In this document: one piece after another, positions 41,902-50,681 of the stretch
Position numbering within the stretch: position 1 is the first letter of the stretch
Layout of the letters: every line of letters starts with the position of its first letter
Assembly: GCA_036653735.1 (NCBI GenBank)
Contig: JAVVTI010000001.1
Location: forward strand, 1-64,000
DNA length: 64,000 nucleotides
Direction: 5' to 3'
From: CAVCAD01 sp036653735
GTDB lineage: Bacteria; Bacillota_I; Bacilli_A; RF39; UBA660
Position numbers and translations under genes: made by a program
Notes under the pieces: model-generated
Seen by the model: only the letters and a program-made list of their open reading frames with translations
Databases searched by the model: none
What the model was told of the DNA's origin: nothing

Positions 41902-43149
41902 ATGAATTGGTATAAAAATTACTTAGGACATTTTGCTCAAACTCCTGATGAAAAATATCGTGATGGAACACAAGCTTTTATTGATTCTACTTGGGAAGAT
42001 ACTACGCTGATAAAAAATATAGAGGAAGAAACTTTTATAGGTTCTAATATGTATGTATCATTGCAAGTTCTTAAAAACAGTATTAGTGAATTTTTTGTAA
42101 ATACTACAAAAGATGCAAAAGATTTTAGGAGAATTATGTTTAAAGAAGTTTATCATAAAAGTGGTAGAGGAATAAAATATAGATTTGATAATAATTATTG
42201 GTTAGTTTATGAAGAAACCACTGAGGAAGAGCCTTATCCTGAAATCAGTGTGAGGAGATGTAACAATATTGCAAAATGGATTGATAAAAAAAATGGGAAT
42301 ATTATTGAAGAACCTTGTATTTTAGATTATACTTTATCAAGTCCCAATGTTCAAGTCACAAAAGATGTAAGTGTAGCTAATTCTAAAGTCACATTGATAT
42401 TACAGGGAAATGAAAATACACATAAGTTAAGGAAAAATCAGAGATTTATTTTTAATGGTGTACCGTATTCTTTTAAATCATACAATAATTATATGCAAAA
42501 TGATTATGTAACAAAAAATGTTCCTTTATTATTTTTAGATTGTTATTTAGACACAGAACAACCTAGTGATGATTTAATAGACAATATTGCAAATCGGTTT
42601 GATTACAAATATTCTATTTTAATCAATCAAGGAAATATTGAACAAATAACCGGATTTAAAGGAAAACTAACAAGCACTGTATTATTTAATGGAGAAATTG
42701 TTAAGGAGATAGGTATTAAATGGTCTACAAGTGATTCTAAGACAGTTAGTATAGATAGTCAGGGGAATTATCACCTATTAGGTTTAAGTGGTTCTATAGC
42801 TGTATTAAGAGCCTATATAGACGGCAATGAAAATGTATTCAGTGAAATAACAGTAAACATAATTGAAACGGTAATTGCCGATAAAATTTTAATTATCACT
42901 CCTAAAATTACAGAATTATTACAGTATGAAACGATTACAATTAATGGTGATATATATAGTAATGGAATAAAAGAACCCGATATTGTTACTTGTACCGCAA
43001 ATTGGGAAAATAATAATTACACTCTAACTCTTATTGATAAAAATGAATGGGATTTAACTAATAACAATATGACAAAATTGCCACTAGAACTAACTTTTAC
43101 CAATGGTGTATTGATTGAAAAAATGACAATTAAATTAAAATCAGCATAA
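41902..43149 (+). CDS. Putative head closure/connector protein with Ig-like domain
   Basis: 415 residues. The first 220 residues are beta-rich (VQVTKDVSVANSKVTLIL). Residues about 240-320 (GFKGKLTSTVLFNGEIVKEI, then TVSIDSQGNYHLLG) match a Big2-type Ig-like fold, which phages use to bind glycans. Neck role inferred from order. Confidence 0.6.
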   Translation: MNWYKNYLGHFAQTPDEKYRDGTQAFIDSTWEDTTLIKNIEEETFIGSNMYVSLQVLKNSISEFFVNTTKDAKDFRRIMFKEVYHKSGRGIKYRFDNNYWLVYEETTEEEPYPEISVRRCNNIAKWIDKKNGNIIEEPCILDYTLSSPNVQVTKDVSVANSKVTLILQGNENTHKLRKNQRFIFNGVPYSFKSYNNYMQNDYVTKNVPLLFLDCYLDTEQPSDDLIDNIANRFDYKYSILINQGNIEQITGFKGKLTSTVLFNGEIVKEIGIKWSTSDSKTVSIDSQGNYHLLGLSGSIAVLRAYIDGNENVFSEITVNIIETVIADKILIITPKITELLQYETITINGDIYSNGIKEPDIVTCTANWENNNYTLTLIDKNEWDLTNNNMTKLPLELTFTNGVLIEKMTIKLKSA

Positions 43150-43158
43150 GGAGATTAT

Positions 43159-43740
43159 ATGGGAAGAATGATAGCAAATGATTTTACAAATACACCATAT
43201 GTTCCTTATAATATTTTTATTTATTTATTAGAAAACAATGAAAACATATGGAAAATATTAAAATATAATACAGTAGACTGTTTGTCTAAGCCTAATTTAA
43301 CAAAACGAGAAAAATCAAAATTGTTATGGAGAGGAGAAGCACAAGAAACAGATTATAAAGTATTTTTAAAACCTTTAGTTGGTGATGAAATGATTGCAGA
43401 TACAACACAAATGAGAATAAATAAAGTAGAAATGAATCCTACTAATTTATATTTATCAATTAATACTTACGAGTTTATGTTTTTAATTGGCAAAAGTATT
43501 GCGATGATAGAATATAATGATATCCCTTGTCCTCGTATTGATGTATTAGAAACAGAAATATTAAAAACATTAAACGGTGTTTATGAAATTGGAACAGCTG
43601 GTACATTTCAATTTAATAATGAAATGTCAAGGAATTGTCGAGCAAGATTAAATATTAATAATGGCAAGAATTACTTTGGCGGAGTTTTATATTTAAGTGG
43701 TAAATGGGGAAATTTGAATTGGAGAGAAGAATGTGGATAA
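43159..43740 (+). CDS. Putative tail terminator/completion protein
   Basis: 193 residues, small mixed alpha/beta fold, between neck and tail tube genes. Call by order only. It overlaps the next gene by 8 bases. Confidence 0.45.
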   Translation: MGRMIANDFTNTPYVPYNIFIYLLENNENIWKILKYNTVDCLSKPNLTKREKSKLLWRGEAQETDYKVFLKPLVGDEMIADTTQMRINKVEMNPTNLYLSINTYEFMFLIGKSIAMIEYNDIPCPRIDVLETEILKTLNGVYEIGTAGTFQFNNEMSRNCRARLNINNGKNYFGGVLYLSGKWGNLNWREECG

Positions 43741-44512
43741 AAAAGAAATAAAATTATATGAGTTATCATATTTTCAGAATGGATATGATGTTCCATACTC
43801 TTTAACAAAAGGAGGAAATATTTTAATTAAACCAATTTTAGTTAAAGACTATCCTGTATATGAATTTTCCCATACCGTTCTAAACATAAAAAAAAATGAT
43901 ACTGATAATATTGAAATAATTCAAATGTCTTATTTAGAATTTTTAATAAATGAAATCTTAAATGGAAAAGAAGATTATTCAATTCAACTTTCAACTATAT
44001 TTGATTTGTGTTTAGACGAAAAAAAAATAAAAATAGGAATGGACAAAGGAAAAAAATGTTTAATAATCTGTGATGAAAAAGATAATATAAAAATGGTTAT
44101 TCATAAAAAAGAATTTGATGATATTAGAAAAATTATTCTATACCAAAATGATATAAAATATGATGATAGAGAAATATCTTCTGAAATAATTAAAATAACA
44201 AATGAATATTATTCAATTAAATATAAAAATACAGAAATACCATCATTAGAAAAAAGAAAAGCCTTTGTTTCTAGCAAAACAGGCATATCTCTTAAAGAAA
44301 TAAATGATATGAATTATCGGTTCTTTGATTTAGTGTATGATTCTAGTGTTAACAGTGAATTGTATTTTGCTCAAAAAATAATTCAAGCTAGTCCAAAATA
44401 TGACATTGGAAAAGATGTTAGTTACCCTTTATATACAAAAGAAAGGGATAAATATGAAGTAGCCTTCATAGATGAAAGTACTTATAAAGGTAAAGTAAGT
44501 ACTATAAATTAA
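43733..44512 (+). CDS. Hypothetical tail-region protein, 259 aa
   Basis: Charged, with NIKKNDTDNIEIIQMSYLEF and a helical second half. Similar proteins accompany tail tube genes in some clostridial phages as I recall, without known function. Confidence 0.5.
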   Translation: MDKKEIKLYELSYFQNGYDVPYSLTKGGNILIKPILVKDYPVYEFSHTVLNIKKNDTDNIEIIQMSYLEFLINEILNGKEDYSIQLSTIFDLCLDEKKIKIGMDKGKKCLIICDEKDNIKMVIHKKEFDDIRKIILYQNDIKYDDREISSEIIKITNEYYSIKYKNTEIPSLEKRKAFVSSKTGISLKEINDMNYRFFDLVYDSSVNSELYFAQKIIQASPKYDIGKDVSYPLYTKERDKYEVAFIDESTYKGKVSTIN

Positions 44513-44587
44513 CATATAAAAGTGTAAAAATTTAAGCAGAAACAGAACAAAAATAACCGTAAATAACAAAAAATGGAGGAATAAAAT

Positions 44588-45649
44588 ATGTCAAAAAGAG
44601 TTCTAGCAGGTGTTGCCCCAGTAGAGTTTTACGACCCTTCTGATATGTCTTATATAGCGTCAAGTAATACGCTTACAGATGAAGGATTACAAACAGCTTC
44701 GGAGGAAGATAGAATAGCAGGTGGGCCAGCTAATCAATTAATTTCAAAATATTATTTTAATTCTAGTTTGAAATTAAAAATAATTGACCCTTTGTTTTCA
44801 TTAGAATATTTAGCTATGAAACTAGGTCAACAAATCACAATGGGTTCTGATATTGAATATGGTGAAACGATTATAACAACTGTAGCAAATCAAATCACTG
44901 TAACAAATATACCAGTGGCTTTTCCTTCGACAAACTTAGTAGTAGGCGCTTATAAAAAAGTGTCTGATAAATCAGATTCTTATGTGACAGTTGCTTTCAA
45001 TGGTAAGGTAGCACAGGTTTCAAATCTTCCAGTTGGTTCAGAAATTTGTGTTAAATATTTTAGAACAGAGGAGAGTGCAAGAAGTTTTAAAATTTCTTCA
45101 AATATTATACCAAGTATTGTATATGCTGTTATAAAAATTCCACAATTTAATGCGGGGACAGAAGAAAGTTCTTTTACATCAAGTTCACAAGTTGGAACTT
45201 TGCAAACAATCATTCCACAGTTCATGTTTGACCCAAATATGGAATTAGCTGTAACATCTAGTGGACATGCAACAACAGATTTATCTGGTGAAGCTCTAGT
45301 TAATTATTCTAGTGACTGTGATGGTGGTGGCTATTATGCAATTCTTTCAGAAACAACTGTTGGTGGAAAGGAATTTGAATCAGTAAAATCAATTATTATT
45401 GAAGATAGTGATATCCAACTAACCGTAAATGACACACAAAAAATGTCTGTATTCGCTTTTTATGGTGGTCTGACAAAAGCAAAATATATTGATAATTCAA
45501 AATTAACGTTTGTATCTAAAACAGCGTCAACAGCTACGATAAGTGCACAAGGTGTTATAACAGCAATAGCGAAGGGGTCTAGTATTATTGAAGTATCTGT
45601 AACAGATAAACCTGCTTTAATTGCAAAATGTGAAGTAGTAGTATCTTAA
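44588..45649 (+). CDS. Major tail tube protein with C-terminal Big2 domain
   Basis: 353 residues, own GGAGG site and a 75-base leader, so probably strongly expressed. The main body is beta-rich. Residues about 270-353 (TVNDTQKMSVFAFYGGLTKA, ATISAQGVITAIAKGSSIIE) form a Big2 Ig-like domain, common as a surface decoration on tail tubes. A terminator follows. Confidence 0.75.
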   Translation: MSKRVLAGVAPVEFYDPSDMSYIASSNTLTDEGLQTASEEDRIAGGPANQLISKYYFNSSLKLKIIDPLFSLEYLAMKLGQQITMGSDIEYGETIITTVANQITVTNIPVAFPSTNLVVGAYKKVSDKSDSYVTVAFNGKVAQVSNLPVGSEICVKYFRTEESARSFKISSNIIPSIVYAVIKIPQFNAGTEESSFTSSSQVGTLQTIIPQFMFDPNMELAVTSSGHATTDLSGEALVNYSSDCDGGGYYAILSETTVGGKEFESVKSIIIEDSDIQLTVNDTQKMSVFAFYGGLTKAKYIDNSKLTFVSKTASTATISAQGVITAIAKGSSIIEVSVTDKPALIAKCEVVVS

Positions 45650-45660
45650 TATAGCGTTTT

Positions 45661-45692
45661 AAAAAATGGGAGTTTAATTCTCCCATTTTTTT
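45661..45692 (+). terminator. Terminator after the tail tube gene, before TTACATA copy 2
   Basis: AAAAAATGGGAG pairs with CTCCCATTTTTT around TTTAATT. The T run merges into TTACATA (45691-45697). Confidence 0.8.
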
Positions 45693-45697
45693 ACATA
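45691..45697 (+). promoter_or_regulatory. Candidate late signal TTACATA, copy 2
   Basis: It sits at the hairpin's 3' end and 15 bases before the AAAGG of the 45721 gene. Confidence 0.5.
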
Positions 45698-45720
45698 CTA
45701 AAATTATGAGAAAGGTGTCT

Positions 45721-46110
45721 ATGGGAAATTGTAAATTTTCATATACTAAAAAAGAGGTAATTACGAAAAGAGAATATTTATATTGCTCAAAAAATGACAA
45801 AATTTGTCCTTATGTAAGATTTTGTAATGATTTGAACAAAATTGTAAATGTTAATAATTATAAAATTTGTAAAGACTTTAATATAATGGATATTCCATTA
45901 GGTAAAAATAAAGTAAGGTTTATAAAAAATGAAAAATTGATTGTAGAATTATATGACAAAACAGGAAATGTATTATCGTGTGTTGAAGTTGATAATCCAT
46001 TTAATAAATTTATCAAATATGTTGAATTAATTGAGTTGAACGGTATATATTATGTAAAAGGATATGAACCAAAAGTTTCTATTAAAAAAAAGAGAGGAGT
46101 AATTGAATAA
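45721..46110 (+). CDS. Cys-containing hypothetical protein, 129 aa
   Basis: I chose ATG 45721 (MGNCKFSYTKKE) with AAAGGTG upstream. Cysteines at CSKNDKICPYVRFC and others may bind metal. Unknown. First gene after the tail-tube terminator. Confidence 0.55.
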   Translation: MGNCKFSYTKKEVITKREYLYCSKNDKICPYVRFCNDLNKIVNVNNYKICKDFNIMDIPLGKNKVRFIKNEKLIVELYDKTGNVLSCVEVDNPFNKFIKYVELIELNGIYYVKGYEPKVSIKKKRGVIE

Positions 46111-46111
46111 C

Positions 46112-46438
46112 ATGAGTGAAAATATTAATCTTTATAGACAATATTCATCTGAAATAAGCTATATTTATAATGCAAAAGAAGGTGACTTTTTACTTCCAAT
46201 AGAAAAAGAAGCTACAACTTTAGAAATTACTTCTCTAGGGTTTGATTTATTGATTGAAACAAACTTAGGGGTTAGAGCAATTCCAGAAAAGAGTTCTACT
46301 ACTTTCTCTAGTGCAAAAGAAAATATTAAATATGTTAAAGTCTTGAAAGGAAATAGTAAAATTTCATTGACTGCTGGCATGCTTGACGTTACACCAAAAG
46401 AAGCTATTGAATTTGCTTTAAATAAGTGGGGAAAATAA
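46112..46438 (+). CDS. Hypothetical protein, 108 aa
   Basis: I chose ATG 46112 with GAGAGGAG upstream, over a TTG three codons earlier that sits too close to it. A small beta-rich structural-looking protein. It abuts the next gene with no gap. Confidence 0.55.
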   Translation: MSENINLYRQYSSEISYIYNAKEGDFLLPIEKEATTLEITSLGFDLLIETNLGVRAIPEKSSTTFSSAKENIKYVKVLKGNSKISLTAGMLDVTPKEAIEFALNKWGK

Positions 46439-47464
46439 ATGAAAATATTTAATGATTCTTCTAAAATATTTACTGATAAAAATGATGGAATGGGAACAGG
46501 TGTTCCCATAAAAGAAGCCGATTGGAATACTATGGTGAACAAACCACAGTCTTATCCACCAAATATTCATAGCCACCATTCTACTGATATAATTGACCCA
46601 TTAGAGAGTTTAGTATTCGTTGAAGATTTTGATAGTGGAACAAATAAATTTACAAATGAAACACTAGAAGTTTTAATGACAAAAAATAAACCGTTAGTAT
46701 CACAAGATTCTGAAAATGAAAAAGTTAGAGTTTTATCAAATAGAATCACAGTTATTGATATGAATACCGAGGTAAATAATACTGAATTATTAAATATTAT
46801 TGGGGGAAAATATATTAAAAATACTACCCCTAAAATAAAAATAACTAAAACCTCAAGCGGTATTTCAATTGATGCTGAAATTGGAACAAGTGATGTTAAT
46901 GGATTAGAGAGAGTGTTTAACGGAACAACTCCGATTACAGATTTAAAATTAAACGGAACTACTTATACTTTAAAGGATTTTATGGCATTGGCTCAAAGAA
47001 ATAATCCTCGTAATATTTATGTAGCAGAGGGTGGAACAAATGGAACTGGCGATTATATGACCCCTTATTCAAATTTAAACCTTGCTTTCCAAGCCTTAAC
47101 AGATACTCGTAATCGCATTATGGTTCAAGATTTTGGGGATTTTTCTTTTATCACTCCAAATGCACAAAAATTAGCTTTTTTTAGTGCTGATAATGCAACG
47201 GTAAATGGTAACATAACATTGTTTAAGCCAAATTCTGTATATAAAGTTCATAATCATATTGGGGATATTTCAATCACAGGTTCTAATATCACTGTAATTG
47301 TAACAGGAACCCTTACAGGGCATATAATTACTCACCCTAATATGACTCCATATGTCAGAATTAACAATTTTAAAAATGGTGGGAATCAGCAACCTTTTGC
47401 ATCATTGGGTTTATCAGCAGGCTCTGTGATTGGAAAATATACAATAGGGCTAATGGCACTTTAA
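46439..47464 (+). CDS. Putative fibre/receptor-binding protein with beta-helix, 341 aa
   Basis: The first part has the LxGTTYTLKDFM and 'GSDNVNG' turns of phage fibre shafts; later VYKVHNHIGDISITGSNITV is a run of short turns typical of a right-handed beta-helix. It lies outside the main fibre cluster, so could be a head fibre. Confidence 0.55.
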   Translation: MKIFNDSSKIFTDKNDGMGTGVPIKEADWNTMVNKPQSYPPNIHSHHSTDIIDPLESLVFVEDFDSGTNKFTNETLEVLMTKNKPLVSQDSENEKVRVLSNRITVIDMNTEVNNTELLNIIGGKYIKNTTPKIKITKTSSGISIDAEIGTSDVNGLERVFNGTTPITDLKLNGTTYTLKDFMALAQRNNPRNIYVAEGGTNGTGDYMTPYSNLNLAFQALTDTRNRIMVQDFGDFSFITPNAQKLAFFSADNATVNGNITLFKPNSVYKVHNHIGDISITGSNITVIVTGTLTGHIITHPNMTPYVRINNFKNGGNQQPFASLGLSAGSVIGKYTIGLMAL

Positions 47465-47473
47465 GGAGATAAA

Positions 47474-47905
47474 ATGGCACATGAAGATTTGAATATAAAA
47501 GAAAGATTAGATTTATTAGACAAAGGAATAGATGGAGTTAGATTTAAAAAAGAAATTAAGAATGGTTGGACTGTTTTTACAAGCTATACTGGATTAATTA
47601 CCGCAACATATGAACTTGATATTAGACCAATTGTATTATCATCTACTGATGTAACTGGTCTTTTAAAAGCTGATAAAACAGTAAAAGAAAATTTCCCAGT
47701 TGGTTTATTCAAAGAAGTTGTAAATGTAGATATAAAAATGTATAGTGTTGATAATCCAACTTTCGTTTTTCAAGATGGTTTAATTAATTTATATACAAAA
47801 GATTACACTGGTGAATACCGAATTATGGGATATAATAGTAAATTTGATTCTAGTGCAATAATTCCTACCTCCGTTCATGTTTTAATTACGGCAATCGGAT
47901 TTTAG
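47474..47905 (+). CDS. Hypothetical structural protein, 143 aa
   Basis: Follows the fibre-like gene by 9 bases. Ends with TAG, showing that TAG is a normal stop in this genome. Not recognised. A hairpin follows. Confidence 0.55.
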   Translation: MAHEDLNIKERLDLLDKGIDGVRFKKEIKNGWTVFTSYTGLITATYELDIRPIVLSSTDVTGLLKADKTVKENFPVGLFKEVVNVDIKMYSVDNPTFVFQDGLINLYTKDYTGEYRIMGYNSKFDSSAIIPTSVHVLITAIGF

Positions 47906-47912
47906 TAATATC

Positions 47913-47944
47913 ATTCTATTCAATTTACAAAAATTGGATAGAAT
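47913..47944 (+). terminator. Hairpin before TTACATA copy 3
   Basis: ATTCTATTCAATTT pairs with AAATTGGATAGAAT (one G-U) around a 4-base loop. Confidence 0.65.
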
Positions 47945-47951
47945 TTACATA
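47945..47951 (+). promoter_or_regulatory. Candidate late signal TTACATA, copy 3
   Basis: It begins at the base after the hairpin and precedes the MazF-like gene by about 45 bases. Confidence 0.5.
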
Positions 47952-47994
47952 TAGTTTTCTGTGGCTTATATAATTCACGGAAGTAAGGAAATAA

Positions 47995-48348
47995 ATGAAA
48001 AATAGAACAATACTTCAAGGGGAAGTTTATATTTGTGATTTAGATGGGATTGACTCTGAACAATTAGGACAAAAAACAGTAGTGATAATACAAATAAATT
48101 TATTAAATAAGACTTCCCCTAATGTTATTATTATACCAATTACGTCTAAAAAAAAGAAAGAACTCCCCACTCATATGACTTTAACAAAAGAACAATATCC
48201 TTTTTTCCGTTACGATAAAAATACTGTGTCTTGTGAATCTATTAGGACAATTTCAAAAAGACGATTAGGAAAATTAATTGGTAGAATTAATGATAAAGAT
48301 TTGAATGAAATATTGAGAATAAAAGAATATGCGTATTATTATAAATAA
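47995..48348 (+). CDS. MazF/PemK-type toxin, orphan
   Basis: 117 residues. The pattern GEVYICDLDG, QKTVVIIQINLLNKTSPNVI, IIPITSKKK and SCESIRTISKRRLGKL is that of MazF-type RNases, which cut cellular mRNA. No antitoxin gene lies next to it. A host-type promoter and a BRO antirepressor follow immediately, so this pair is an accessory insertion in the tail operon. Confidence 0.85.
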   Translation: MKNRTILQGEVYICDLDGIDSEQLGQKTVVIIQINLLNKTSPNVIIIPITSKKKKELPTHMTLTKEQYPFFRYDKNTVSCESIRTISKRRLGKLIGRINDKDLNEILRIKEYAYYYK

Positions 48349-48351
48349 GTA

Positions 48352-48379
48352 TTGACAAAAAATTCTTTCATGTTATAAT
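48352..48379 (+). promoter_or_regulatory. Host-type promoter of the BRO gene
   Basis: TTGACA (48352-48357), 16-base spacer, TATAAT (48374-48379). It is the only clear one in the virion half. Confidence 0.8.
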
Positions 48380-48430
48380 ATCTTTAGGTTATTAATTAAG
48401 ATAACATAAAAAAGAAAAGGAGAATGAAAC

Positions 48431-49132
48431 ATGAACGAGTTGAGAATATTTGAAAATGCAGATTTTGGAGAAGTTAGAATAATTGAAGAAGATGGTAAAA
48501 TTTTGTTTTGTGGGAAAGACATTGCAGAATCGTTGGGTTACAGTAATCCTAGAGAAGCTTTATTAAAGCATTGTAAGGGAGTCACGAAACACGACACCCT
48601 TACAAAAGGAGGAATGCAAATTATAAGTTTCATTACAGAGAGTGATGTATACCGATTAATCATAAGAAGTAAGTTACCGAGTGCAGAAAAGTTTGAACAA
48701 TGGATTTTTGAGGAAGTTCTTCCACAAATTAGGAAAACAGGTGGCTATATTCCAACTAACTCCGAAGATACAAATGAAACAATTATGGCAAAAGCTTATC
48801 TTATCGCAACAGAAACCCTCCGTCAAAAAGCAGAACTAATTAATAAATTACAATCTCTTGCCGATATTGCAGAAACTAGAATTTGTAAAAAGGGTTGTTT
48901 TAGCATTACAGATATCACAAAATCTTTAGGTTTCAAACGAGGACAGATTACAAGATGGGCGAAAGCACAAGGATATTTACATTCTGTAATCACAGAAGTA
49001 AACAAATTAGGTGAAGAATTTTTCGTAGTATATTCATCTGATATGATACATAACCAAATTGGACTAACTAAAATGGGAGTTCAATTAGTTACGGATAATA
49101 AAGAAGAAATTCTAAAAATAAAAATCAGATAA
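48431..49132 (+). CDS. BRO-family antirepressor
   Basis: 233 residues, AAAGGAG 7 bases before ATG. N-terminal Bro-N domain (FGEVRIIEEDGKILFCGKDI, then YSNPREALLKHCKGV, DVYRLIIRSKLP, and FEQWIFEEVLPQIRKTGGY). C-terminal half has a helix-turn-helix region (FSITDITKSLGFKRGQITRW). DNA-binding, likely interferes with repressor or host control. Ends in a terminator. Confidence 0.85.
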   Translation: MNELRIFENADFGEVRIIEEDGKILFCGKDIAESLGYSNPREALLKHCKGVTKHDTLTKGGMQIISFITESDVYRLIIRSKLPSAEKFEQWIFEEVLPQIRKTGGYIPTNSEDTNETIMAKAYLIATETLRQKAELINKLQSLADIAETRICKKGCFSITDITKSLGFKRGQITRWAKAQGYLHSVITEVNKLGEEFFVVYSSDMIHNQIGLTKMGVQLVTDNKEEILKIKIR

Positions 49133-49146
49133 AAAGATAAACTTAT

Positions 49147-49171
49147 AAAGCAATACAATTTGTATTGCTTT
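49147..49171 (+). terminator. Terminator of the BRO gene, before TTACATA copy 4
   Basis: AAAGCAATAC pairs with GTATTGCTTT around AATTT. TTACATA follows 4 bases later (49176-49182). Confidence 0.8.
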
Positions 49172-49175
49172 ATTG

Positions 49176-49182
49176 TTACATA
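49176..49182 (+). promoter_or_regulatory. Candidate late signal TTACATA, copy 4
   Basis: Four bases after the hairpin, about 40 bases before GGAGGGG of the 49232 gene. Confidence 0.5.
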
Positions 49183-49231
49183 TAAATCTAAAGAGAGGGT
49201 GGACTATAATGACATGAATGGAGGGGAAAAT

Positions 49232-49615
49232 ATGGAAGAAATAAACAAACTAGAAAAAAGAATTGACCATGTTCAGTTTGATGAAATTAATTCCATGAAA
49301 GAGGATATTTCTAATATTAAAATTGATTTAGCAAAGAACAATTTATTAACAAAACAATCGGTTGATTCTACGGATAAATTATCAAGTACTTTAGATACAG
49401 TAAAAGATACTATGATTCATTTATCAAATTCTATGGAACAAAGTAACCGTTCAAGTACTGAATTAAATAAAAAAGTAGATAATTTAGAAATAAAATTTGA
49501 TAGTATTGAACAAAAGGGATATATTGATTGGTTACAATGGGTAAAAGATAATTGGTTTGGTACATTTTTAGGATTAGGTGCGGTGGGATATGCAATTTCA
49601 CAATTTATTAAATAA
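49232..49615 (+). CDS. Coiled-coil protein with C-terminal membrane segment, XhlA-like
   Basis: I chose ATG 49232 with GGAGGGG upstream. A long coiled coil (MKEDISNIKIDLAKNN on) ends in WFGTFLGLGAVGYAISQFIK, a membrane helix, as in XhlA-type proteins. It may anchor at the membrane during lysis or entry; role uncertain. Confidence 0.6.
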   Translation: MEEINKLEKRIDHVQFDEINSMKEDISNIKIDLAKNNLLTKQSVDSTDKLSSTLDTVKDTMIHLSNSMEQSNRSSTELNKKVDNLEIKFDSIEQKGYIDWLQWVKDNWFGTFLGLGAVGYAISQFIK

Positions 49616-49617
49616 TT

Positions 49618-49635
49618 GAGGGTAAAAATACCCTC
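49618..49635 (+). terminator. Hairpin before TTACATA copy 5
   Basis: GAGGGTA pairs with TACCCTC around AAAA, immediately followed by TTACATA. Confidence 0.7.
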
Positions 49636-49642
49636 TTACATA
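49636..49642 (+). promoter_or_regulatory. Candidate late signal TTACATA, copy 5
   Basis: Directly after the hairpin and 3 bases before AAAAGGAG of the tail chaperone gene. Confidence 0.5.
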
Positions 49643-49659
49643 GAAAAAGGAGCATTAAA

Positions 49660-50148
49660 ATGGAAGAATTAAAATTAAAAGAACCAACTAAAGTAACTAT
49701 TAAAGGATTAGAAAAAGAAGTTACAATTAAAAGATATTTATTGATGGAAGAAATTAATGAAATTGTAGAAACATGTAAAGATTTAGGAATTGTAACAAGA
49801 GATATGTTAATGTATAGTTTAATAATTGATAAATGTACAGATTTAATAGGTCTTATTAAAACGGAAGAAGATACTATTGCAGTTGATTTAGAAATGTATA
49901 ATTTATACAAAACAAATGGTATAATTTCAGAAATCTTGAGCCATATTGATGAAACGTATATTGATGATATTGAATACTATATATCTAAATCTAGTGATAT
50001 AAATTATTTAGTGAAAGAAACTACTAATAAAGTTGAAAAGTGTCTAGAATCGGTCGGTATGCTCATAGATAAAGTATCGGAAGGTGATTTAGACAATTTT
50101 TTTGTTACAACAATGAATAAAATAAAAACTATATTATGGAAAAAATAA
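49660..50148 (+). CDS. Tail assembly chaperone (G-like), 162 aa
   Basis: N-terminal VTIKGLEKEVTIKRYLLMEE fits tail chaperones that precede the tape measure. The last codons AAA AAA TAA overlap the next gene in the -1 frame, which continues KINMKEF without a stop if ribosomes slip. This matches the G/GT frameshift of siphophages. Confidence 0.65.
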   Translation: MEELKLKEPTKVTIKGLEKEVTIKRYLLMEEINEIVETCKDLGIVTRDMLMYSLIIDKCTDLIGLIKTEEDTIAVDLEMYNLYKTNGIISEILSHIDETYIDDIEYYISKSSDINYLVKETTNKVEKCLESVGMLIDKVSEGDLDNFFVTTMNKIKTILWKK

Positions 50149-50630
50149 ATATGAAAGAATTTAAAAATTTGTTAGAATTAAATTTAATTGCTGACCATGC
50201 TCAAAAATTAGCAATTGATTATGTGACTGATAAAATGGTAGAAGAGATTAAATATATAATTCCTCATATGGGAATAGGAATTGGTTTGTTAAATAAAGTA
50301 TATAATCCTACTGGTGAATTTGCAGAAGCATGGACTAATGAAATGGCTTTAAGAACAGCTGATTATGTAAACGGAGTTATGCGATATGATGGTAATTTAA
50401 TTTCCACAGTAGATGAAACTAATTTTATCCATGGTAGTTATTATAGCGGAGTGGACGTAAAAGAAGCATTACCATATATTATTTTTGGTGGAAAATCAGG
50501 AAAACTATTTGGTGATGGATTTTGGACTGAACCTCGAAATGCTTGGTCTGAAATGATAAAAAATACAGATAAAAACTTTAATAAGTGGATAAAAGAAGGG
50601 TTCAAATTAAGTGGATTAGATTTAAAATAA
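50136..50630 (+). CDS. Tail chaperone extension or tail-end protein, 164 aa
   Basis: Starts MEKINMKEFKNLLELNLIAD inside the previous gene's end. Either a coupled independent product or the GT-like frameshift extension. The body is acidic/Asn-rich with FGGKSGKLFGDGF. A terminator follows. Confidence 0.6.
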   Translation: MEKINMKEFKNLLELNLIADHAQKLAIDYVTDKMVEEIKYIIPHMGIGIGLLNKVYNPTGEFAEAWTNEMALRTADYVNGVMRYDGNLISTVDETNFIHGSYYSGVDVKEALPYIIFGGKSGKLFGDGFWTEPRNAWSEMIKNTDKNFNKWIKEGFKLSGLDLK

Positions 50631-50632
50631 TA

Positions 50633-50668
50633 AAAAAAGGAGATTATTTAATTAAAATCTCCTTTTTT
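50633..50668 (+). terminator. Terminator after the tail chaperones
   Basis: AAAAAAGGAGATT pairs with AATCTCCTTTTTT across a 10-base loop. Unlike the other late hairpins it is not followed by TTACATA. Confidence 0.75.
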
Positions 50669-50681
50669 AGATTGGAAAATT

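Noticed and set aside
22855..47905. TAG recoded to Gln in this genome
   Set aside because: The DUF488 gene alone would support it, but the 47,474 gene ends properly at TAG, and the only tRNA found has anticodon UUG.
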